Origin: Acanthopleuribacter pedis
GTDB taxonomy: Bacteria; Acidobacteriota; Holophagae; Acanthopleuribacterales; Acanthopleuribacteraceae
Assembly (NCBI RefSeq): GCF_017377855.1
Contig: NZ_JAFREP010000016.1
Span: 1-64,000, forward strand
Reading direction: 5' to 3'
DNA: 64,000 nt
Notes under the pieces: model-generated
What the model was told of the DNA's origin: nothing
What the model saw: only the letters and a program-made list of their open reading frames with translations
Database searches by the model: none
Made by a program: the position numbers and the translations under genes
Shown here: one piece after another, positions 7,876 to 15,899 of the stretch
Layout: each line of letters opens with the position of its first letter
How positions within the stretch are numbered: position 1 is the stretch's first letter

Positions 7876-9042
7876 CTAAGCATTTAAGCGGCGAAGCTGG
7901 GCGACGCCGGCTTGTAGGGTGGCGTCGGTTTTGGCGAAACAGAAACGCAGGTAGTTGGTGGGTGCTTCGTCCTGGTGCTGGTAAAACACGCTGATGGGAA
8001 TGGTGGCCACGGCGACCTCGCTTTCAAGCAGGGTAAGTGCGTAATCCAGGTCCTTTTGGTCGCTAAAGGGTGAGAAATCGGCAAGCACGAAAAAGGTGCC
8101 CTGCGGGGTGGTGACGTTAAAACCGATGTCGGCGAGGGCGTCACATAGGAAGGATCGTTTGGCGGCCATTTCGGCGGCGAGTTGCGGAATCAACTGGTGG
8201 CGCCGGCGAAGCGCGGCGGCAATACCGTGTTGGAGCGGGGTGGCGACGGCAAAGGCGATGAACTGGTGAATGCGGCGGATGGCCTCGGTCGCCTTGGGTG
8301 GCGCCAAGGTGTAGCCGATTTTCCAGCCGGTGAGTGAAAAGGTTTTGGCGGTGGAGGAAATGGTGATGGTGCGTTCACGCATGCCTTCAAGCGCGGCCAT
8401 GTGGATGTGTTTGTGATCGTCGAACACGAGGTGTTCGTAGACTTCGTCGGTGATACAGATGACATCGTGCTGCAAACACAGCTTTTGGATGAGACCCATC
8501 TCCTCGGCGGTAAAAACACGACCGGTGGGGTTGTGCGGGGTGTTGACGATAATGGCGCGGGTTTTGTCGCCAAAAGCGGCGCTAAGACGGTCGGCGTCGA
8601 AGGTGAAATCGGGTGCTTGCAGCGGGACGGCGATGACCTTGCCGCCGTTCATTTGGATGACGGGCAGGTAGGTGTCGTAAATGGGTTCAAAGACGATGAC
8701 CTCGTCGCCCGGCTCGATCAGGGCGGTTAAGGTGGCGTACATGGCCTCGGTCGAACCGTTGAGCACGGTGATTTCGGTTTGGGGATCGAAATCAAGGCCG
8801 GCTTCTTCATTGTACTTTTCCGCGAGTGCCTGGGTCAGTGGAGCAACACCCGGAAGGGGCGCGTATTGGTTATGTCCGTCGCGAATGGCCTGACAGGCGG
8901 CTTCTTTCACGGCCTCGGGTCCGTCAAAATCGGGAAAACCCTGACCCAAATTCACGCATTTGCGTTCGCGTGCAACCCGGCCCAGGGTCGCAAAAATACT
9001 GGCACCATAAGGTTTTAACTTCTCAGACATCCATGAAGGCAT
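7876..9042 (-). CDS. class I/II PLP aminotransferase (YbdL / kynurenine-glutamine transaminase type)
   Basis: 388 residues, fold-type I. NLGQGFPDFD near 31-40 and APLPGVAPL near 61-69 are typical of the methionine/kynurenine transaminase group; NTPHNPTGR (168-175), ITDEVYEH (197-204) and the PLP lysine Lys233 in SSTAKTFSLTGWKIGY are intact. A good AGGAG precedes the ATG by eight bases. The next gene starts within its stop region and is an omega-amidase. The pair matches the glutaminase II route: transamination of glutamine (or asparagine) with methionine- or aromatic-derived oxo acids, then deamidation. The amino donor cannot be fixed from sequence. Confidence 0.88.
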   Translation of the reverse strand: MPSWMSEKLKPYGASIFATLGRVARERKCVNLGQGFPDFDGPEAVKEAACQAIRDGHNQYAPLPGVAPLTQALAEKYNEEAGLDFDPQTEITVLNGSTEAMYATLTALIEPGDEVIVFEPIYDTYLPVIQMNGGKVIAVPLQAPDFTFDADRLSAAFGDKTRAIIVNTPHNPTGRVFTAEEMGLIQKLCLQHDVICITDEVYEHLVFDDHKHIHMAALEGMRERTITISSTAKTFSLTGWKIGYTLAPPKATEAIRRIHQFIAFAVATPLQHGIAAALRRRHQLIPQLAAEMAAKRSFLCDALADIGFNVTTPQGTFFVLADFSPFSDQKDLDYALTLLESEVAVATIPISVFYQHQDEAPTNYLRFCFAKTDATLQAGVAQLRRLNA

Positions 9043-9188
9043 TGGTCCGTCTCCTGAGATTCATTTTAGATATACGCTCGGGGAAACCCGGTCCGCTCAG
9101 CCCAAACGGGAGCGCACAAGATACAGGTGTTGGCTGGGAGAAGCAGGTCGCGGGAAACATGCCAATATAACATAAGGTCTCGGCGGGG

Positions 9189-10523
9189 TTATTCGATCAG
9201 CTTGCCCTCTTCCAAATCAAGGGTGGTGGCGAGGTCGGTGGTGAGCGGGGTAAAGCCGTGGTCCATGATGTTTTCGACCTGGGCGAGTTGGGTGTTCATG
9301 CCCGCGGGAAGACCGGGACGGGTCCAAGGTAAGATCTTGAGAATGCGGTGTTTGCTGTAGCCAAAAAAGCGGCGTTTGATCAGTAACCGCTGGAGTTCGG
9401 CGCGGGTGGTGGTCTCGCGATGGGCCAGGCAGATTTCACCTTGAATCCCAGGGTTTTGGATGAGGTGGAGCACCGCACCCATAGCGTCTTCTTGGCTGAT
9501 CCAATAGAACTCGGGCGTCGCTTTGCCGTCTTTGAGAAACACGTAGGATTCCAGGCGCAGCAGCAGTTGGGTGAGCTGTGGCATGGAAGCTGAAACCATG
9601 CAGCCGAGATAGGCGAGGGTACGCGAGGCGACGCGGGCCAGGAGAAAAGGCATTTGCTCGCCGGCGTCGGCGAGGGGGCGTGGTTTGGGTGGGTCAAAGC
9701 TGATAAAGGGTTCACGGATGAAATGGTCGAGGGATCGCTGGAATCCGTGACATTCGATCAGGTGGGCGTGGTCGTTGCCGGCAACCTCGAGTAATTGGGC
9801 CAAATCGTAGAGGTAATCGAAGGTGATTTCCGGGTCGCGGCTTTCGCGGTAGGGAAGGCCGCTGTGCAACAAGATGTCCGCTTCTTCCAAGGGGTAGCGC
9901 GAGCCGCGGCCCGCCAGGCATTCGAAGCGCCAGGTTTGGTTTCCGCCCGGATCGGCCGCGCACATATGGTAAATCTGATGGCCGCCCACGCTGAGGAAGG
10001 AGGCGAGGCGGCGCAGGAAGCGGTTGATTTTGCCAAAAAACACCAGGGTTTTGGGTTCGCCGTCCCCGGCGAGGTGACGCTGGAGATCGTGGCGGGTGCG
10101 CTGGTGCCGAAAGCGGAACATGCGGTCGAGATCGGCGCGAAGGAAGGGGCCGCCGAACAAAGCGCCGATGGGTCCCATGGGCAGTTTGTAGGTGATTGCG
10201 TCGGTTAATTTTGCGCGGTTGGCCGAAAGCGCTTCAAAACCGTGGACGTGGCGCCAGGCGGCAAAAGGGCCGCGCGCTTGGCGGTCGACAAATTGTTTGT
10301 TGGGTTGGTAGTCCTCGTGTTCCGCGCGCCAGGTGATCCCTAGCGGACCTTGGTGAATTTTAAAGACGAGCAGGTCACCGTCTTCAATCGTACCCTTTTG
10401 GTCGATTTTGCTGAGGTGGACCCAAGGCGGGACCAGGCGATCAAAAGCACCTGGCCGCGCGTGGTAGGCGAAAAGTGCTTCGACGGGGCAGGCGAACTCG
10501 GATTCCATATGGAACAAAGGCAT
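9189..10523 (-). CDS. SRPBCC domain fused to a degenerate TIGR01777-type epimerase domain
   Basis: About 444 residues from the ATG at 10523; the longer frame would run into the upstream gene. Residues 1 to about 155 look like an SRPBCC ligand-binding domain (ESEFACPVEALFAYHARPGAFDRLVPPW, then GPLGITWRAEHEDY and MGPIGALFGG). The rest aligns by eye with TIGR01777 (YfcH) oxidoreductases, but the nucleotide-binding glycine motif has become FFGKINRFLRRLASFLSVGGHQ, so NAD(P) binding is doubtful. The tail still carries an ISQEDAMGAVLHLIQNPGIQGE segment typical of that family. It lies 31 bases after a PLP decarboxylase in the same direction. Function unknown. Compare the intact paralogue at 35764-36678. 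Confidence 0.7.
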   Translation of the reverse strand: MPLFHMESEFACPVEALFAYHARPGAFDRLVPPWVHLSKIDQKGTIEDGDLLVFKIHQGPLGITWRAEHEDYQPNKQFVDRQARGPFAAWRHVHGFEALSANRAKLTDAITYKLPMGPIGALFGGPFLRADLDRMFRFRHQRTRHDLQRHLAGDGEPKTLVFFGKINRFLRRLASFLSVGGHQIYHMCAADPGGNQTWRFECLAGRGSRYPLEEADILLHSGLPYRESRDPEITFDYLYDLAQLLEVAGNDHAHLIECHGFQRSLDHFIREPFISFDPPKPRPLADAGEQMPFLLARVASRTLAYLGCMVSASMPQLTQLLLRLESYVFLKDGKATPEFYWISQEDAMGAVLHLIQNPGIQGEICLAHRETTTRAELQRLLIKRRFFGYSKHRILKILPWTRPGLPAGMNTQLAQVENIMDHGFTPLTTDLATTLDLEEGKLIE

Positions 10524-10554
10524 AAAGAAGCCTACTGTGTGGCAAGTTTGATGA

Positions 10555-12558
10555 CTAACCGCGACCGATGGCACGACCCATTTCGGTTTTGATGGCGCGG
10601 AACAAGAACGCACAATAGCGATCAATGTAGTTCATGCCGTTATCCTCGTACATCAACCAAGGATTCATCAAGGTGTGGCGAATCAGGTAGATGTGGTCGG
10701 ATTCACGGGTGCGGTCCGTGACATGGTGACAGAAGGTATCACCATTAATGCCCAACTCCTCGAAAATCCGTGCGGCATCTTCATCGGTTAAGGCGTCTTT
10801 GGACAAAGAGGTGAAAGAACCGAAGAAGTCGTGGGCTTGAAGCGGCTGTTGCGGGTTGATCTTCATGTGCTGGAAGACCTTGCGAGAGAAGTGGTTAAGC
10901 AGTGCCAAGTGAGGATTGCCCTTTGGGTTGATGGCGAAACAGACGAGGTTGGTGTCGGGCGTAAACGGAATGGTGATGGTCACCAGTTCTTTGAGATGGC
11001 GGCGTACGTCCATCAACTTGTCATAGAAATACTCGCAGGCGCGCATGGAGTGGGCCATGATGCGGCCGAAACCTTCGTTGTGCAAGGGGATGCAGCGATG
11101 GGTGACGTAGGCGGCGGCCGCGGCGGAACCGGGTTTCGACCCTTCCATGATGTACTGACCCAAACCCAGGAGCTTCTTGGCGGCGGGTTTTTTGAGGGGA
11201 TCTTCTTTAACGTCAAAGACATAAGCGGCTTTTTGACTGATGAAGTCAAGCACACCGGAATCTTTGCTGACGAAGGCGCCGCAGGGGAAGGGAAGGTAGC
11301 CGAGCTTGTGGGGGTCGATGGTGATGGAGTCGGCCTCGGAGACGGCCTTGAAGGCTTGCCAGGTACCCTTGTGGGGGAAGTATTTGAATTCTTTACAGAC
11401 GTCCTCGTGGGGAACAAAACCGCCGTCGGGTAAACGAAACAACGAGGTCATGTAGCCGCCCCAGGCGGCGTCGACGTGGATGCCGAAATAAAAACCTTTG
11501 GCGGCGTATTCGTCTCGGACTTCCACCATTTTGTGGATGGGATCGACCGAGCCAAATTCGGTGCTACCCAACACGCCGATCATGCCTAGAACGGGGATTT
11601 GTTGCTGGTAATGCTCCTCGATCACCTCTTTCAAGTGACTGATTTCCATGCGCATGTGGACATCGGTGCGAATTTTTTCGATGTGCGCGGTGCCCATGCC
11701 GAGGATCTTCATGGCTTTTTCCCATGAATAGTGGGCCGATTGGGGGATGACCAGTTTGGGTTGTTTGATTTCGGGGTGGCGCAGGAAAAAGCCGGCCATG
11801 CCAAGGTGTGCCACGCTTTCTTTGATGACGGCTTCCGAAAAGGCCTGGAACTGTTTTTTCTCGTATTCTTCTTTGACGTGGGCGGTCACCTTGCGCATCA
11901 GCAGGATGGTGTCGCGGATCGAAAGGTTAAAGAGTTCCCACTTGCTGTATTGATCGAGCTGCTGATTTTTGGGACCGACATCCGGTAACTTGATGCCTAA
12001 ATCTTTAACGGCTTGTGCCAGACTGAGCGGGTAAAAACGGACGGAGCGCAAATTCCAAATGCCCTCGTAGTTGGCGACGGTTCCGCCGGAGGTGAGGTGA
12101 CCCCATGCGCAGGGTTCTTCGCTCGGGTCGGTGTTGTAGCCGAACATACGCGCGAGCTGGGTGCCGACTTCGAGTTCTTTGGCGAGGGTGGCGGGGGCGG
12201 CGTCGTCACTGACATTGTTTGGGTTATAGAGGATCGTCATGATCTGGGCGAGCACACCGGGCAGCAGCAGATCGGCAGCCATATGGCCCATGTAGCGGGG
12301 ACTGAAAAAAGGCACCGATTTTTTGAGATCGGCACTCAAGGTGTGGAGTTCTTGCTGCATTTGGGCGAGGAACTCGTTGTAATCTTCACGGTACGGCGCG
12401 TTGGTCGGAATGGGTGGTCGGTTTTCAGGGTGAAAATTTCGACGCCAATAAGCGTGATCGCGCAAAAACTCCAACAACGTCTTTTCGAAGACGTGGTCGT
12501 TCTCGGCATATGCGCCGAGGAAGAAGGGATGCATGAAACTCAGATCTGAATGCGGCAT
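10555..12558 (-). CDS. group II PLP-dependent decarboxylase, substrate unknown
   Basis: 667 residues. The PLP-binding HVDAAWGGYM and the Schiff-base lysine in DSITIDPHKLGYLPFPCGAF are intact, as is GHLTSGGTVANYEG near the N-terminus. These place it in the glutamate/tyrosine/aromatic amino-acid decarboxylase superfamily. It is longer than GadB (about 466) and resembles the large pyridoxal-dependent decarboxylases of Gram-negative bacteria, but the substrate cannot be assigned. GGGGAG stands 5-6 bases before the ATG. The SRPBCC-epimerase-like gene follows in the same transcript. Confidence 0.82.
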   Translation of the reverse strand: MPHSDLSFMHPFFLGAYAENDHVFEKTLLEFLRDHAYWRRNFHPENRPPIPTNAPYREDYNEFLAQMQQELHTLSADLKKSVPFFSPRYMGHMAADLLLPGVLAQIMTILYNPNNVSDDAAPATLAKELEVGTQLARMFGYNTDPSEEPCAWGHLTSGGTVANYEGIWNLRSVRFYPLSLAQAVKDLGIKLPDVGPKNQQLDQYSKWELFNLSIRDTILLMRKVTAHVKEEYEKKQFQAFSEAVIKESVAHLGMAGFFLRHPEIKQPKLVIPQSAHYSWEKAMKILGMGTAHIEKIRTDVHMRMEISHLKEVIEEHYQQQIPVLGMIGVLGSTEFGSVDPIHKMVEVRDEYAAKGFYFGIHVDAAWGGYMTSLFRLPDGGFVPHEDVCKEFKYFPHKGTWQAFKAVSEADSITIDPHKLGYLPFPCGAFVSKDSGVLDFISQKAAYVFDVKEDPLKKPAAKKLLGLGQYIMEGSKPGSAAAAAYVTHRCIPLHNEGFGRIMAHSMRACEYFYDKLMDVRRHLKELVTITIPFTPDTNLVCFAINPKGNPHLALLNHFSRKVFQHMKINPQQPLQAHDFFGSFTSLSKDALTDEDAARIFEELGINGDTFCHHVTDRTRESDHIYLIRHTLMNPWLMYEDNGMNYIDRYCAFLFRAIKTEMGRAIGRG

Positions 12559-12807
12559 GCGCTCTCCCCGGTATGAATCGCGTTAAGTACCAGATTTTGC
12601 TTGAATTCTACTAGTAAATCCGGTGGCTGGCAATAAATTATCGATTTCGAGAAGGAAACCGACTGCGGTGGAAACTAAAGCCGGTTATTGCATGAAAAAG
12701 TCTGGTTTTATTGAAGGTTATCTTTTTGTGTTTAAGACGTGGTGTCGCCTGAATTGGGCGTTAAGCGGCGGCCTGTTGTGGTTTTGGGCGTCCCGGAAGC
12801 GGCGTTT

Positions 12808-13725
12808 TTAGCCGGGAAGGGTGAGAATTTCGTGACCCTCGTCCGTGACGAGAATTGTGTGTTCGAATTGCGCGGAAAGGCGGCGGTCCAAGGTGTAGAC
12901 GGTCCAGCCGTCGCGTTGATCCAGTTCGGTTTCCCAGGTGCCGGCATTGATCATGGGTTCAATGGTAAAGGTCATGCCTGGGGTGAGTTGGCCGTCATTG
13001 GCGGGGCTGGGATAATGCAGGACTTGGGGTTCGGCGTGAAAAATGGTGCCGATGCCGTGGCCGGTGTATTCCCTTACAACGCCCAGCTTGTGTTTGTCGG
13101 CGTGTTTTTGGATGGCGCGGCCGATATCGATCAGGCGATTCTTGGGATGGACGGCTTCAATGCCGAGCATCAAACACTCGCGCGCGGTTTCCGTGACCAG
13201 GCGGGCTTCCTCCGAGGGGGTGCCGACGTAAACGGTGCGGCTGGTATCGCCGAAGTAGCCGTCGAGGATGCAGGTGACGTCGATGTTGACGATATCGCCG
13301 TCCTTCAACACGTCGTCGGCGCTGGGGATGCCGTGGCAGACAATTTCATTAATAGAGGTACAGCAGTTTTTGGGAAAACCGCCTTTTTTGATGACGGGAT
13401 TGCGCGGATCGGTGTGGCCCTTGGGGTAGTTGAGTGGGGCGGGGTAGGCGCCTGCTTTGAGGGTGAGATCCAGAACCCAGTTGTCGATTTCAAGGGTGGT
13501 GATCCCGGGTTTCACCTTGTCGCAAACCTCGGCAAGGATGTTGGCGGCGAGGCGACAGGCGGCGCGCATTTTCGGCAAGGTTTCGGGCGTCATGATTTGT
13601 ACGCTGCGATCCGGGCGCTTCATGTTGGTGGCGATGGGACCTTTTTCCCCCAAGGGACCGTGACATTTCTTGAATTTTTTGCCACTGCCACACCAGCAGG
13701 GTTCGTTACGACCAATTTTTCCCAT
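12808..13725 (-). CDS. map: methionine aminopeptidase type I with N-terminal SEC-C zinc motif
   Basis: 305 residues. An N-terminal SEC-C motif (NEPCWCGSGKKFKKCHG, Cys10/Cys12/Cys21/His22) precedes a pita-bread peptidase domain. The metal and catalytic residues are all present: His131 (VCHGIPS), Asp149 and Asp160 (VNIDV, YFGDTSR), His223 (GHGIGTIFH), Glu256 (TIEPMI) and Glu288 (FEHTILVTD). It removes the initiator methionine from nascent proteins in the cytoplasm; the SEC-C motif probably helps ribosome docking. GGAGAAAACG precedes the ATG. It appears to be a single-gene unit. Confidence 0.96.
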   Translation of the reverse strand: MGKIGRNEPCWCGSGKKFKKCHGPLGEKGPIATNMKRPDRSVQIMTPETLPKMRAACRLAANILAEVCDKVKPGITTLEIDNWVLDLTLKAGAYPAPLNYPKGHTDPRNPVIKKGGFPKNCCTSINEIVCHGIPSADDVLKDGDIVNIDVTCILDGYFGDTSRTVYVGTPSEEARLVTETARECLMLGIEAVHPKNRLIDIGRAIQKHADKHKLGVVREYTGHGIGTIFHAEPQVLHYPSPANDGQLTPGMTFTIEPMINAGTWETELDQRDGWTVYTLDRRLSAQFEHTILVTDEGHEILTLPG

Positions 13726-14426
13726 CGTTTTCTCCTTCCAAGATCAACAAAAAGGCGTCCTTACCGCTGAGTTGCCGGGTTAAAGGAAGCTAGCGGCGGG
13801 TGGTCACCTTGATCCTCGCGGTGGAAAAGCCGTGAGGAAATACCCCGTTGGTTTTTTGTTCGCCGCCCGTGTCGAGGGCAAGGGTCACCAGTATCATGGT
13901 GTTGTGCGCGGGACTGGCGGGTAATTCGCGGTGTTTGCGGCTCCAGTTAGTCCGCATTTCTCACATGGGTTTCTGCTTCGTAGCAGAATTCCTTGTGAGA
14001 AATGCGGGTCAGGCGGTCACAAAAAAACCAGGCTGCCTATTATCGTGCAAGAAAGCGCGAGAAACAAGGGGCCAAAGGGCGCGAAAACACGGGCCTTTCC
14101 GTGTTTCTCCGGGGCAGGGCCGGTGGGTTAATCCATGGACATGCCGTCTTTTCCATGACGGGTGGCGCGAACCTGGACGGGCGGATGCTCGGATCCATTT
14201 GGAAATGTCGGTTTTCAGGGCGTTGATGGGGGCGGATAACTGGATTACCGCGAGGTGCATGCAGCAATCGTGCGCCACCATTTGCGTTTTGACGCCCGCG
14301 TCAGTAGGGGAAGGGGACTGCTGTCTCGGTTCGTGCTTGCCGTGCCGTTGTTACAATGAGCACAGAAAAAAGAACCTTCTTAGGCCAGGATCGGTTTCGA
14401 GGACGGTTGTTCAAGGGGAGGCGTTG
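13726..14426. other. 700-base intergenic region with palindromic repeat
   Basis: No convincing gene was seen; the open frame running into the HU gene from 13848 has no ribosome site and its composition is unlike the gene. It contains the palindromic repeat at 13952-14007 and a second hairpin AAACACGG (14085-14092) / CCGTGTTT (14099-14106) with a six-base loop. A TTACAAT just before 14360 may be a -10 element for the HU gene, without a good -35. Confidence 0.5.
13952..14007. repeat. dispersed palindromic element, copy 1 (complete)
   Basis: A perfect 14-bp inverted repeat, CCGCATTTCTCACA (13952-13965) and TGTGAGAAATGCGG (13994-14007), encloses an inner hairpin TTCTGCT (13971-13977) TCGT AGCAGAA (13982-13988). 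The right half recurs at 40871-40895 and 57308-57337 and, inverted, at 57120-57150. The design is like REP/BIME or a small MITE. Confidence 0.8.
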
Positions 14427-14729
14427 GTGATTAAAAAAGACATCGCGAAAGAGTTGCATGAACTGCACGGCGGCATGACGCTGGCCGAATCCGAACAGCA
14501 CGTCAATACACTGCTTGACATTATGAAAGAAGCGTTTACCTCGGGGGAACCGCTCACCATTACGCATTTTGGGAAATTCAAACAAAAGAAGAAGGTCGTT
14601 CGCGATGTTCAGCTTCCCTCGGGCAAACAGGTGATGTCCTCGGCAGGACACCGCGTCCAATTTTTGCCTAGCCCCAAACTGAAGGCCAAGGTCAACGCCC
14701 GCGAGGAAGTGCTTACCGATCAAGGTTAG
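14427..14729 (+). CDS. HU/IHF-family DNA-binding protein
   Basis: 100 residues from a GTG placed six bases after GGGGAG. The sequence has the family order: N-terminal helices (KKDIAKELHELHGGMTLAESEQHVNTLL), the beta-saddle (LTITHFGKFKQKKKV) and the DNA-binding arm, where the usual RxGRNP is replaced by QLPSGKQVMSSAGHRVQF. It bends DNA as a dimer; alpha/beta IHF assignment is uncertain. It is followed by a MerR regulator and tRNA-Pro, an order also known for ihfA in Proteobacteria, which favours an IHF-alpha-like role. Confidence 0.88.
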   Translation: MIKKDIAKELHELHGGMTLAESEQHVNTLLDIMKEAFTSGEPLTITHFGKFKQKKKVVRDVQLPSGKQVMSSAGHRVQFLPSPKLKAKVNAREEVLTDQG

Positions 14730-14998
14730 GAGGGTCGCGATCCAACCTGCTCTGATGCCTGAATGATTGTGCCCCGGCGTAACCCGGTGGGTTGCGCTTA
14801 CCGGAGGGTACCAACCCTTCATCCTCAAATGGGCGCCAAACGTGAATTCCTTCTCCGCCAACGGCGATGGCGCGACGGGTCGTGCATCATTCGGTTGCGG
14901 GCTATTTTGTCTTTGCGATCCGCGTTTGCCTTATGCCGGGCTCCTGGGTCACAATCGGGGACGCATGGTGGGATCACCCGCCTGTGCCTGGAGTGACC

Positions 14999-15574
14999 AT
15001 GAGCGAAAAAGAAGAACAGCTTTCTTTTGAGACCGAAGCCGCCGCGCCTGCTCCGCCCTCGGCCGAGGCGACGGCGAAACCACCGCAAAAAGAAGTGGCG
15101 CCGGTGGAAACCGCGGCACCTGCTGAAGCAGCGCCGGAAGAAGATGGAGTACCCGCTGGAACAGCCGATGCGAAAGTCGGTCCGAGCGCACCCGACAAAA
15201 TTGCGGTGGTTCGCCGCGACCTAATTAAACCTGGCAAGATCTTTTACAAAATGGGCGACGTCTGCGACATCACCGGGTTGGAGGCCCATGTGCTGCGTTT
15301 TTGGGAAGCCGAGTTTGAACAGCTCCAGCCCAAAAAGAACCGTTCCGGCCATCGCATCTACACGGTGGAAGAGATCGAACGGGTGATTTGTATTCGCCGT
15401 CTTTTGCACGAGGAAGGTTACACAATTCCCGGTGCGCGCAAAAAACTGGAAGATCCGGCCTATGAAAGTGGAGAAAATCACGGGAAACCGCGAGAGATGC
15501 AATTTATCTTGAATGAAATCAGTGGCATACGAAAGAGTTTAGAAAGTGCGATAAAATTGCTTGACGGTCCATAA
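14999..15574 (+). CDS. MerR-family transcriptional regulator
   Basis: 191 residues from the ATG at 14999. A low-complexity Pro/Ala/Glu-rich leader (residues 1 to about 75) precedes a MerR-type winged helix: YKMGDVCDITGLEAHVLRFWEAEF, then NRSGHRIYTVEEIERVICIRRLLHEEGYTIPGARKKL. The short C-terminal helix carries no metal-binding cysteines. It resembles the small MerR regulators found next to ihfA and a tRNA-Pro gene. A tRNA promoter overlaps its last codons. The target is unknown. An upstream extension of the frame lacks a ribosome site. Confidence 0.88.
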   Translation: MSEKEEQLSFETEAAAPAPPSAEATAKPPQKEVAPVETAAPAEAAPEEDGVPAGTADAKVGPSAPDKIAVVRRDLIKPGKIFYKMGDVCDITGLEAHVLRFWEAEFEQLQPKKNRSGHRIYTVEEIERVICIRRLLHEEGYTIPGARKKLEDPAYESGENHGKPREMQFILNEISGIRKSLESAIKLLDGP

Positions 15575-15589
15575 CCCCTTGCCTATAAT
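15561..15589 (+). promoter_or_regulatory. sigma-70 promoter of tRNA-Pro
   Basis: TTGACG (15561-15566) and TATAAT (15584-15589) are separated by exactly 17 bases and end 16 bases before the mature tRNA. The -35 lies inside the last codons of the MerR gene. Confidence 0.9.
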
Positions 15590-15605
15590 CCTGCCTTGCA
15601 TCGGT

Positions 15606-15682
15606 CGGAGCGTGGCGCAGTCTGGTAGCGCACTCCCTTGGGGTGGGAGAGGTCGGAAGTTCAAATCTTCTCGCTCCGACCA
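15606..15682 (+). tRNA. tRNA-Pro (anticodon GGG)
   Basis: 77 bases including encoded CCA. Acceptor CGGAGCG pairs with CGCTCCG; D-arm GCGC...GCGC; anticodon stem CTCCC/GGGAG encloses TTGGGGT with anticodon GGG; the T-loop is TTCAAAT. The first base C is usual for bacterial tRNA-Pro. Confidence 0.97.
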
Positions 15683-15714
15683 TTTAACCCCCTCGATCCC
15701 CATGAGAGGGTCAC

Positions 15715-15743
15715 CAAAAAAGAGCCGCTAGGCTCTTTTTTTG
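15715..15743 (+). terminator. intrinsic terminator after tRNA-Pro
   Basis: AGAGCC (15721-15726), loop GCTA, GGCTCT (15731-15736), then a T-tract; an A-tract on the left makes it symmetrical. Confidence 0.92.
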
Positions 15744-15899
15744 TTTCCGGCAAAAGCGTGTTTGGCAGGCCGACGCCCATCTTCGTGGTTTTTGAGCCGC
15801 CCGTTTTTGCGTTCTCTTACAATCGCGATTCACGATGTTTGGTAAAATAGTCGTTTCCGCGGCCGCGCCGGCGCCGGAATTCTTGTTTTGGAGGCGACT

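Noticed and set aside
12739..13770. 343-codon plus-strand open frame opposite the methionine aminopeptidase gene
   Set aside because: Antisense shadow of a GC-rich gene; the minus strand has a complete set of catalytic residues and a ribosome site.
13848..14426. Long N-terminal extension of the HU/IHF reading frame
   Set aside because: HU proteins are about 90-100 residues; the GTG at 14427 has a good Shine-Dalgarno and the extension runs through a palindromic repeat.
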